A stretch of DNA of 5,978 nucleotides from contig JAAWLY010000134.1 of the NCBI GenBank assembly GCA_022798155.1, forward strand, positions 1 to 5,978, given 5' to 3'. Below, in pieces: positions 1-5,125 of the stretch (positions are counted from its first letter, which is position 1; each line of letters starts with the position of its first letter). The translations under genes and the position numbers were made by a program. This DNA is from Lawsonibacter sp. GTDB lineage: Bacteria; Bacillota; Clostridia; Oscillospirales; Oscillospiraceae. The notes under the pieces are model-generated. The model made no database searches. It saw nothing but the letters and a program-made list of their open reading frames with translations, and was not told the origin of the DNA.

Positions 1-72
1 TTTTCGCCAGACGAAGCCAATTTGACGCAGGAATACTGGATGTATTTCAAGGAAAATTGGCAAAGCATGGCG
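1..72 (+). repeat. Inverted repeat copy A (72 bp, pairs with 2809-2880)
   Basis: Bases 1-72 equal the reverse complement of 2809-2880 except at position 17 (c versus a) and position 66 (c versus t), that is 70 of 72. The match stops after position 72 (gga here, gtc-type sequence in the other copy). It may continue left of the window, because identity holds right up to base 1. Copy A lies inside an open coding frame, so it is probably the parent and the other copy the displaced fragment. No transposon ends or transposase are visible. Confidence 0.9.
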
Positions 73-111
73 GAAAAAGAGCCGACGTTTGGGCATGTTA
101 ACATTTTTTAA
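1..111 (+). CDS. C-terminal end of an unrecognised protein (5' end outside window)
   Basis: Frame 1 is open from the first base to TAA at 109-111, giving 36 residues that begin FSPDEANLTQEYWMYF and end EPTFGHVNIF. The segment is hydrophilic, rich in acidic and aromatic residues, and has no membrane segment. I do not recognise the family. The frame is supported as real by a second, inverted copy of its first 72 bases at 2809-2880. The two substitutions between copies change one residue (A to D, GCC to GAC) and leave the other silent (AGC to AGT, both Ser), as expected of coding DNA. A promoter-like element for the next gene begins 9 bases after the stop, so the two are probably separate transcription units. 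Confidence 0.6.
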   Translation, partial: FSPDEANLTQEYWMYFKENWQSMAEKEPTFGHVNIF

Positions 112-119
112 ACAAGCCC

Positions 120-148
120 TAGACTTTCCAGGCAAAAACGGGTACAAT
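120..148 (+). promoter_or_regulatory. Candidate sigma-A promoter for the rhomboid-like gene
   Basis: A TAGACT hexamer at 120-125 (4 of 6 to TTGACA) is followed after 17 bases by TACAAT at 143-148 (5 of 6 to TATAAT). The spacing is ideal. The expected start near 155 would leave a leader of about 30 bases that includes the Shine-Dalgarno of the gene at 185. The stretch is A/T-rich compared with the flanking coding DNA. It is called from sequence alone. Confidence 0.5.
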
Positions 149-184
149 AAAAGTTATGAATTAAACTGGAGGAGGATTTTGCCT

Positions 185-1111
185 ATGAAAACGCCCCTTC
201 ACTGGCTGGACCGCTTCAGCTATGACCACCCCAACTTCGGCCTGCCCAACCTGATCCGCTGGGTGGTGCTGGCCAACGTAACGGTCTATGTAATGGATGC
301 GGTTACCTCCGCCATGGGGAGCATGCCCCTGTCCAGCTTTTTGGCTTTTTACCCCGGGGCGGTGCTCCACGGCCAGGTGTGGCGGCTGGTCACCTTTGTG
401 CTGGTGCCCGATTCCTACTCCCTCACCGGCCTGGGCCCGCTGTGGTTTGTGTTCTCCATGCTGTTTTACTACTACCTGGGCACCGCCCTGGAGCAGCACT
501 GGGGCACAGCCCGTTTCAACCTGTTTTATTTGTGCGGCGTAATCCTCACTGTAATCGCCGCCTTCGTCTCCTACGGCCTCACCTCCGCGGTCAACCCGGA
601 GCTGGCCGCCCTGTTCTCCATGATTCCCATTACCATTGGACAGGTGAATTTTTCCATCCTGCTGGCCTTCGCCACCGTCTTTCCAGACTCCGAGTTCCGG
701 GTCTACTTTGTTATCCCCATCAAGGCTAAGTGGCTGGCGGTGTTCTACCTGGCCATCCGGGTGTGGAGCTACATGCGTCTGGCGGGTCCCACCCTGCTGA
801 TGATGCTGCCCATCCTGCTCCCCCTGGACCTGGCGGCCATCCTCAACTACCTGCTGTTCTTCCGCGGCGAGGTGGGCAATCTGTTTGCCCGCACCCGGAT
901 GGCCAACCGGCACCGCAATTCCGCCCAGACCATCAACTTCCAAAAGGCCCAGAAGGAGCTGCGCCAGCGCCGGGGCTACCTGCACAAATGCGCTGTGTGC
1001 GGCGTCACCGACCAGGACGACCCCAATATGGAGTTCCGCTACTGCTCCAAGTGCAACGGCTACTACTGCTACTGCGCCAACCACATCAACAACCACACCC
1101 ATGTGCAGTAA
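185..1111 (+). CDS. Rhomboid-like (Derlin/TMEM115-like) membrane protein with C-terminal zinc-ribbon-like tail
   Basis: 308 residues starting at ATG 185, chosen because GGAGGAGGA (168-176) sits 8 bases upstream; an earlier in-frame ATG at 89 overlaps the preceding gene and lacks such a site. The body is a polytopic membrane domain of about six hydrophobic segments between residues 24 and 245. Rhomboid-fold signatures are visible: WRLVTF at 66-71, LGTALEQHWGTARF at 98-111 and FPDSEF...IPIKAKWLA near 176-195, the last recalling the Derlin/TMEM115 branch. I find no GxSG serine motif and no histidine in a late membrane helix, so it is probably not an active protease despite the likely label 'rhomboid family intramembrane serine protease'. 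Residues 240-268 are basic. The tail has CxxC at 269-272 and 287-290, CYC at 295-297 and histidines at 300, 304 and 306, a probable cytoplasmic zinc site. Role unknown; quality control or scaffolding at the membrane is only a guess. Confidence 0.85.
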   Translation: MKTPLHWLDRFSYDHPNFGLPNLIRWVVLANVTVYVMDAVTSAMGSMPLSSFLAFYPGAVLHGQVWRLVTFVLVPDSYSLTGLGPLWFVFSMLFYYYLGTALEQHWGTARFNLFYLCGVILTVIAAFVSYGLTSAVNPELAALFSMIPITIGQVNFSILLAFATVFPDSEFRVYFVIPIKAKWLAVFYLAIRVWSYMRLAGPTLLMMLPILLPLDLAAILNYLLFFRGEVGNLFARTRMANRHRNSAQTINFQKAQKELRQRRGYLHKCAVCGVTDQDDPNMEFRYCSKCNGYYCYCANHINNHTHVQ

Positions 1112-1180
1112 AAACAGGGGCAAAGGGTGTCCCTTGCGCGGTTCAAGCTAATGTCCGACATCGATTGACGGCCACGATTC

Positions 1181-1229
1181 AACCGCGTCTGTGGCGGTTT
1201 TGTGGTCAAAAAACCGCCCAGACCGCGTT
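1181..1229 (+). terminator. Competing hairpins between the rhomboid-like and MATE genes (possible terminator/attenuator)
   Basis: Two mutually exclusive folds are visible. A short one pairs AACCGC (1181-1186) with GCGGTT (1194-1199) and runs into TTTTG, a modest intrinsic terminator for the upstream gene. A longer one pairs GGCGGTTTT (1193-1201) perfectly with AAAACCGCC (1210-1218) and extends outward with single bulges through GTCTG/CAGAC and CGC/GCG-type pairs to about 1184 and 1227. The longer fold would disrupt the shorter. No T-run follows the long fold. This may be a terminator, or an attenuator ahead of the exporter; the sequence alone does not decide. Confidence 0.4.
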
Positions 1230-1311
1230 CAACGTCTGTGCATACAGGTTGGAAACTCAGGTGCAGGATAAATAGGCCGGACAAGGACGTTTGTGGAAAG
1301 AAGGGCCGATT

Positions 1312-2688
1312 TTGGCGGGCAGAAACAACGATTTTTCCCAGGGAAGCATCCCCTGGAATATTCTCTCCCTGGCCGTTCCCATGACGGCGGCCCAGCTGGT
1401 CAATGTGCTTTACAGCGTGGTGGACCGGATTTACCTGGGCCGGCTGCCGGGAAGCGGCTATCTGGCCCTCACCGGGATTGGGGTGACCACTCCCATCATC
1501 TCGGTTCTGATGGGGCTGGCCAATCTGTGCGGCACCGGCGGCGCGCCGCTCTGTTCCATCAGCCGGGGCCGGGGGGACGACCGGGAGGCGGAGGACATTA
1601 TGGGCAACTCCTTCGCCCTGCTCCTGCTGCTGGGGGCGGCGGCCACTGCCTTTTTTCTGGCGTTGAAGGGACCCATTCTCTATCTGTTCGGAGCCAGCGC
1701 TGACACATTTCCATACGCCAACGACTACCTGACCATCTATTTGTGCGGCACGGTGTTCGTCACCGCCAGCCTGGGGATGAACCCCTTTATCAACGCCCAG
1801 GGCTTTGGCCGCACCGGTATGATGACGGTGGTGCTGGGGGCGGCGGTCAACATCGTGCTGGACCCCATCCTGATTTTTGGGCTTGATCTGGGGGTGAAAG
1901 GGGCCGCTCTGGCCACCGTGATCGCCCAGGGGCTGTCCTGCGGGTGGGTGCTGCTGTTTCTCACCGGGCCGCGGGCTATCCTGCGCCTGCGCCGGAGCTC
2001 CATCCGCCTGGACGGGAAAAGGACAAAGCGGATCATCACCCTGGGCCTGTCCGGCTTTTTCATGAACCTGACCAACAGCCTGGTCCAGGTGGTGTGCAAC
2101 GCCACCCTTCAGTTTTACGGCGGCGACCTGTATGTCAGCGTAATGACCATTCTCAACTCCGTGCGTGAGGTGGTGGCAATGCCGGTCCACGGTCTGAACA
2201 ACGGCAGCCAGCCGGTAACCAGCTTTAACTACGGAGCCGGGAAGTATGGCCGGGTGCGGGAGTCCATCCGTTTTTCCGTCGCGGCCACCGTCGTCTGGTC
2301 CGCCCTGTTCTGGGCGGCGGCTATGCTCCTGCCCGAGCTGTTTATCCGAGTTTTCAATAGTCAGCCAGAGGTCCTCCAGGCGGGCGTTCCCGCGTTTCGG
2401 ATGTATTTTTCCCTGTTTATATTCATGTCTCTTCAGATGTCCAGTCAGACGATTGTGGTCAGCCTGGGCCGTTCCAAGCAGGCCATTTTTTTCTCCCTGC
2501 TGCGCAAGGCCGTGATAAATGCCCCGCTGACAGTAATCCTGCCCATCTGGATGGGTACCTCCGGGGTGTTCGCCGCTGAGGCGGTCTCTCAGCTGCTGGG
2601 CGGGCTGGCCAGTTCTATCACCATGTATTTCACCGTTTACCGGCCGTTGGGGCGGTTACGGGATGACACGCCGCTTTTAATTGATTGA
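1312..2688 (+). CDS. MATE family multidrug/toxin efflux transporter
   Basis: About 458 residues, a normal MATE length, with twelve predicted hydrophobic segments in two homologous halves. Multidrug and toxic-compound extrusion proteins export organic cations or other small molecules at the cytoplasmic membrane using a Na+ or H+ gradient. Family signatures are NDFSQGSIPWNILSLAVPM at the N-terminus, VDRIYLG in the first half, INAQGFGRTGM...VNIVLDPILIF in the middle, and GLNNGSQPVTSFNYGA at about 294-309. There is no ATG before the first membrane helix. TTG 1312 is preferred because AAAGAAGGG (1297-1305) lies 6 bases upstream and the N-terminus then has the usual length. TTG 1291, seven codons earlier, is possible but its AAGGA is only 3 bases away. 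The reading frame is closed by TAG at 1273. Substrate cannot be told from sequence. No dedicated regulator gene is adjacent. Confidence 0.92.
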   Translation: MAGRNNDFSQGSIPWNILSLAVPMTAAQLVNVLYSVVDRIYLGRLPGSGYLALTGIGVTTPIISVLMGLANLCGTGGAPLCSISRGRGDDREAEDIMGNSFALLLLLGAAATAFFLALKGPILYLFGASADTFPYANDYLTIYLCGTVFVTASLGMNPFINAQGFGRTGMMTVVLGAAVNIVLDPILIFGLDLGVKGAALATVIAQGLSCGWVLLFLTGPRAILRLRRSSIRLDGKRTKRIITLGLSGFFMNLTNSLVQVVCNATLQFYGGDLYVSVMTILNSVREVVAMPVHGLNNGSQPVTSFNYGAGKYGRVRESIRFSVAATVVWSALFWAAAMLLPELFIRVFNSQPEVLQAGVPAFRMYFSLFIFMSLQMSSQTIVVSLGRSKQAIFFSLLRKAVINAPLTVILPIWMGTSGVFAAEAVSQLLGGLASSITMYFTVYRPLGRLRDDTPLLID

Positions 2689-2703
2689 AGTCCGGGATTA
2701 TAG

Positions 2704-2743
2704 GCGGCTTTGTCGCTCAAACAGCCTGTTGCCTCAAAGCCGC
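2704..2743. terminator. Hairpin after the MATE gene, weak terminator candidate
   Basis: GCGGCTTTG (2704-2712) pairs perfectly with CAAAGCCGC (2735-2743) around a 22-base loop that contains a small inner AACA/TGTT pairing. It starts 15 bases after the MATE stop codon. No T-run follows on either strand, so it is not a textbook intrinsic terminator. It could stabilise the 3' end of the mRNA. Confidence 0.4.
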
Positions 2744-2758
2744 AGCTGTTAAGATGAG

Positions 2759-2793
2759 TGCAGACCAGTTGTCTGCAAAGCTCGAGAACTGGT
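2759..2793. repeat. Overlapping dyad symmetries next to the inverted-repeat copy
   Basis: TGCAGAC (2759-2765) and GTCTGCA (2771-2777) form a perfect 7-bp inverted repeat with a 5-base centre. ACCAGTT (2764-2770) and AACTGGT (2787-2793) form a second perfect 7-bp inverted repeat with a 16-base centre that contains CTCGAG. The two share bases 2764-2770 and cannot form together. The surrounding segment (2754-2808) also reads as an 18-codon-plus frame from ATG 2754 (MSADQLSAKLENWC...), but it has no ribosome site and runs into the inverted copy. It may be a gene relic, an operator or a recombination site; I cannot tell which. Confidence 0.45.
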
Positions 2794-2808
2794 GCAGAAT
2801 GGGATCGA

Positions 2809-2880
2809 CGCCATACTTTGCCAATTTTCCTTGAAATACATCCAGTATTCCTGCGTCAAATTGTCTTCGTCTGGCGAAAA
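2809..2880 (-). repeat. Inverted repeat copy B (72 bp, pairs with 1-72)
   Basis: This is the reverse complement of the window's first 72 bases with two differences. Read on the minus strand it encodes FSPDEDNLTQEYWMYFKENW followed by QSMA, then departs from copy A after base 2809 and stays open to a TAA at 2751-2753 (tail ending TTGLHSS). Upstream on the minus strand that frame is closed by a stop within about 20 codons, so this is a fragment, not a gene. Its right end touches the truncated pseudogene at 2881, which suggests one rearrangement produced both. Confidence 0.9.
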
Positions 2881-3384
2881 ATTTCCTCGCCGTTGAGCAC
2901 ATTTCCATGTTTCAAACCGCGCCTATCCCCGGATGATATCCGTACAGGAATTTCACAGCCTCGGAACAAGAATCTTGCGGAAATATTCCATCGTCTACGG
3001 CTAATCGAATCCTATGGCACAGGCATCTGAAAAATATACAGCCTGTACAGCAAGTGCGCCCAGCAACCCAGGATCGAGGTCACAGCAAATACTTTTAAAA
3101 TGGTGCTGCCGAATATGAACGCAGCAGGAGAAGCTGAGCAAAAGTCCGCAGGGCGCGATACCAGACAGCGACAGGCAATCCTGAATTACCTTGAAACTCA
3201 CGGGGAAATTACGGAGCCGGAAATGCAGGAGCTTCTGAATTTGAAACGAACCAGAGCTTATACGGTAGCAAAACAAATGTGTGAGGATGGGCTGCTGGTT
3301 GTGATCGGAAGGGGCAAAAGCAAAAGGTTTGTGCCAGCAGGCAAAAGGTTCTGCGGCACCGACCGTTCACCGAACGGTCGGTGA
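2881..3384 (+). pseudogene. 3' remnant of an AlbA/Schlafen-RecG-type ATP-binding transcriptional regulator
   Basis: Frame 1 encodes the C-terminal half of the COG2865 family (AlbA_2 domain plus RecG-like HATPase_c_4 domain plus winged helix). Diagnostic text is SPDDIRTGISQPRNKNLAEI, then FHRLRLIESYGTGI, a TGA at 3028-3030, and in the same frame KIYSLYSKCAQQPRIEVTAN. The TGA sits where relatives carry an arginine or similar residue, so a CGA-to-TGA change is likely. A winged-helix segment follows (TRQRQAILNYLETHGEITEP, then the ELLNLKRTRAYTVAKQ recognition region, GLLVVIGRGKSKRFVP). The N-terminal AlbA_2 domain and part of the ATPase-like domain are missing; sequence resembling the family begins right at the edge of the inverted 72-bp copy. 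There is no start signal. Downstream of the TGA an ATG at 3100 could in principle give a 94-residue winged-helix protein, but no ribosome site supports it. Composition is less GC-rich than the neighbours. Such genes often sit in accessory DNA. Confidence 0.8.
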
Positions 3385-3388
3385 ACGG
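3357..3388. terminator. Strong overlapping palindromes shared by two convergent gene ends
   Basis: CACCGACCGTTC (3357-3368) pairs perfectly with GAACGGTCGGTG (3372-3383) around a 3-base loop. An overlapping alternative pairs CCGTTCACCG (3363-3372) with CGGTGAACGG (3379-3388). The stop codons of the plus-strand pseudogene (3382-3384) and the minus-strand tocopherol-cyclase-like gene (3367-3369) both lie inside, so the two frames overlap by 18 bases. No T-run follows directly on either strand, although on the minus strand a TTTT occurs about 11 bases beyond the stem. It probably acts as a bidirectional transcription or RNA-decay barrier. Confidence 0.55.
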
Positions 3389-4278
3389 GCTAAACCGGAA
3401 CATTCAAAGCTGGCATTGGGGTCCGTATGCTGAAGCAAGAGGTTGTCCCCGTGCCAGAAGCGATAGCGCACCTCCGCGCAGAGGCTCTCGTGGATAGTAC
3501 GCTCCATGCGGCCCTCTACCGGAGCCCGGAGGGCCTGCCGCTGCTCGTTCAGCAATTCGACTTCCAGGCGGTACTTCCCTTGACGGATCACCGCACCGGA
3601 GGGAGACCACTTTTCAATTTTGGCACCCCGGTAGGTCGCCAGGCGGTATTCCCGACCACGGTATAAAACAGAGCAAATACAGCCAGTGAAGCCGCCCACA
3701 GGCAGGGGGATTGTCGCCACCGCAAGCATCAAACTGCCGCACCTTGGGCCGTCCCAAACACATTGTGTCCAAAAGTATTTGCTGGGAAAGGAGCGGCCCC
3801 GGTCTGTTTCGATGTATCCGATCCCGTCAGAGAAATTCAAACACTTGCCGTTCAGCTCCAGCGTTCCACTCAGGGAATGCCCCATGCTGATGACGCCATG
3901 GGAGCACTGCATCCCCGCGAAAAACCGGAACGGCCCCATGATGTCGGACCGGAGGACGGTAGAGGGACCGTAGTGCAGGGTCCCACAGAGGGAGAGATTG
4001 TCCCGCTGGATATGGAGGTCGATCCCCTGACTGCCAAAGCTGGACGGTCCAATCTGTACCTGAAAGGGCTGCCGGGAAACTTGCGGCTGTGTTTCCGGGT
4101 ATTCCAGCCACCACGCCTGATCCTTTGAAATGACTTGGAGGGAGGCGGTGCGGCATCCTTCTTTGTCAACATGAAACGCTGGAATTAACGCCAAGGTTTG
4201 TCCCTGCGGATTTTGGTGCTTGAAGTACCAGCCCTCAAAATAGGGGCCGGTCCTGTCTGTGCTGTGGAAAAATCCCAT
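3367..4278 (-). CDS. Tocopherol-cyclase-like protein (Tocopherol_cycl family)
   Basis: 303 residues. Family signatures are FEGWYFKHQN at 14-23, a central IMGPFRFFAGMQCSHGVISM followed by GHSLSG (113-138), and GYIETDRGRSFPSKYFWTQ at 154-172, the most conserved block of plant and cyanobacterial tocopherol cyclase (VTE1/SLR1737 type). Those enzymes close the chromanol ring of tocopherols. A Clostridium-type organism is not expected to make tocopherol, so the substrate here is unknown; a lipid or quinone-like ligand is an inference. No signal peptide or membrane helix is seen, so it is probably cytoplasmic. ATG 4278 is supported by GGGGTGAT (4284-4291) 5 bases upstream; that site is partly buried in a hairpin. 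The last residues (SGLARSPTVR) run into the shared palindrome and may be a recent extension. It is the last gene of the minus-strand cluster, 75 bases after yaaA. Confidence 0.8.
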   Translation of the reverse strand: MGFFHSTDRTGPYFEGWYFKHQNPQGQTLALIPAFHVDKEGCRTASLQVISKDQAWWLEYPETQPQVSRQPFQVQIGPSSFGSQGIDLHIQRDNLSLCGTLHYGPSTVLRSDIMGPFRFFAGMQCSHGVISMGHSLSGTLELNGKCLNFSDGIGYIETDRGRSFPSKYFWTQCVWDGPRCGSLMLAVATIPLPVGGFTGCICSVLYRGREYRLATYRGAKIEKWSPSGAVIRQGKYRLEVELLNEQRQALRAPVEGRMERTIHESLCAEVRYRFWHGDNLLLQHTDPNASFECSGLARSPTVR

Positions 4279-4283
4279 GATTC

Positions 4284-4325
4284 ATCACCCCAGATTCAGT
4301 TTTCCCTGAATCTGGGGATTTTATA
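4284..4325 (-). promoter_or_regulatory. Hairpin masking the ribosome binding site of the tocopherol-cyclase-like gene, with -10-like element
   Basis: CCCCAGATTCAG (4288-4299) and CTGAATCTGGGG (4306-4317) are a perfect 12-bp inverted repeat with a 6-base loop. On the minus strand the last four G of the 3' arm are the first four bases of the Shine-Dalgarno GGGGTGAT (4291-4284), so folding would hide it. Just upstream on the minus strand is TATAAA (4325-4320), a possible -10 box, but I see no good -35 at 16-18 bases. On the plus strand the same stem is followed by ATTTTAT and could stop antisense transcription. It may be a translational block on read-through mRNA, a terminator after yaaA, or both. 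Confidence 0.5.
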
Positions 4326-4353
4326 GGAGAATGTTTCCAGTCGAGGAAGCGGC

Positions 4354-5112
4354 TCAATCCTTGCGGGACTGTATCCAAAGAAGTACCGTGTGGTTCCACA
4401 CCGATGTGGAACGGAAGAATTGATAGCCCAGCTGGTCAAAGGCCTGGAGATCCTCCGGGCTTTTGATTTGGTTCTCCGCCAGCCAGCGTACCATCTGCCC
4501 GCGGGCCATTTTGCATTTGGTACCCGTTTCGAGGACCTTGCCGTCTTTCAATTCTCCGAAGACGCAGGTGATAAACTGCACTGTTTTAGGCAGGTGAGTC
4601 TCCACCGCCTTGCTGTACTCCTTGGAGGCCAGATTCAGCACAAAATCCGTCTCCGAAGCCAGCTGCCGGGCCAGGCGGCTGCCCCAAAACTGATAGAGGT
4701 CCCGGCAGCCGCCCACCGCCAGCTTTGCCTGCATTTCCAGCCGATAGGGGGTTACGCCGTCAAAGGGACGCAGCAGGCCGTAGAAGCCAGAGAGGATGCG
4801 CAGGTGCTCCCGGAGGTAGTCCAGGTGAGTCGCCTCCATCACGCTGGGGGCCATGTAGCGGTACTGAATGCCCTCGTAGGAAAGAATGGTGGGGGTGAGA
4901 TTACGGCGCAGGTTCATCTGTTCCAGCCGCTCTATGTTCAGTTTGGCGATGGAGTCATTGCACTTCCAGAGGGCCTGCAAGTCCTTGGAGGACATACCCT
5001 GGAGGACAGCCTTCAGCTGCTCTGTCTGCTCCAGAAACTGAGGCAGACTATCCACGGCAAAGCTGTCCGTGTCCACTACCATTTTCTTTGCCGGGGCGAT
5101 GATGATGCGCAT
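4354..5112 (-). CDS. yaaA: Peroxide stress protein YaaA (UPF0246/DUF328 family)
   Basis: 252 residues, the usual family length, aligning end to end with family hallmarks: MRIIIAPAKKM at the N-terminus, YEGIQYRYM at 79-87, HLRILSGFYGLLRPFDGV continuing TPYRLEM at 103-127, NLASKEYSKAV at 160-170 and TKCKMARGQMVRW at 198-210. In E. coli, YaaA is induced by OxyR and lowers intracellular iron during peroxide stress, limiting DNA and protein damage; the protein is cytoplasmic and has DNA-binding ability. That role is inherited from family knowledge and not shown here. ATG 5112 is fixed by AAAGGAGGGG (5126-5117), which overlaps the stop codon of the preceding gene; the gap is 13 bases, so the two are almost surely cotranscribed. 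No frame damage is seen. Confidence 0.95.
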   Translation of the reverse strand: MRIIIAPAKKMVVDTDSFAVDSLPQFLEQTEQLKAVLQGMSSKDLQALWKCNDSIAKLNIERLEQMNLRRNLTPTILSYEGIQYRYMAPSVMEATHLDYLREHLRILSGFYGLLRPFDGVTPYRLEMQAKLAVGGCRDLYQFWGSRLARQLASETDFVLNLASKEYSKAVETHLPKTVQFITCVFGELKDGKVLETGTKCKMARGQMVRWLAENQIKSPEDLQAFDQLGYQFFRSTSVWNHTVLLWIQSRKD

Positions 5113-5125
5113 AGAGCCCCTCCTT

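Noticed and set aside
89..184. 32-residue upstream extension of the rhomboid-like protein from ATG 89
   Set aside because: It overlaps the preceding gene's end and the promoter-like element and lacks a ribosome site; ATG 185 has an excellent one.
161..1123. Minus-strand open frame of 320 residues opposite the rhomboid-like gene
   Set aside because: Its product is a low-complexity run of Gly, Val, His and Gln typical of an antisense shadow of GC-rich coding DNA; the plus-strand frame has the ribosome site and family motifs.
1123..1135. AAGGG/CCCTT small hairpin just after the rhomboid-like gene
   Set aside because: A 5-bp stem with a 3-base loop and no T-run is weak and likely to occur by chance.
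1165..1193. TTGACG at 1165-1170 as a -35 box for the MATE gene
   Set aside because: No acceptable -10 hexamer lies 16-18 bases downstream; that position is in the hairpin.
1069..2190. Minus-strand open frame of 373 residues opposite the MATE gene
   Set aside because: Gln/His/Gly-rich shadow with no family resemblance, spanning two real plus-strand genes and the gap between them.
2754..2834. Small plus-strand frame MSADQLSAKLENWC... ending in the inverted copy
   Set aside because: No ribosome site, and its second half is antisense to a known coding fragment; kept only as a possible relic.
1..2880. Composite transposon with the 72-bp repeats as terminal inverted repeats
   Set aside because: The repeats are coding sequence of a gene tail, no transposase or target-site duplication is visible, and the genes between look like ordinary chromosomal genes.
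3320..3350. Direct repeat GCAAAAGGTT at 3320-3329 and 3341-3350, period 21 bases and in frame
   Set aside because: Only two short copies in decayed DNA; could be a small tandem slip near the pseudogene end, too little to call a repeat element.
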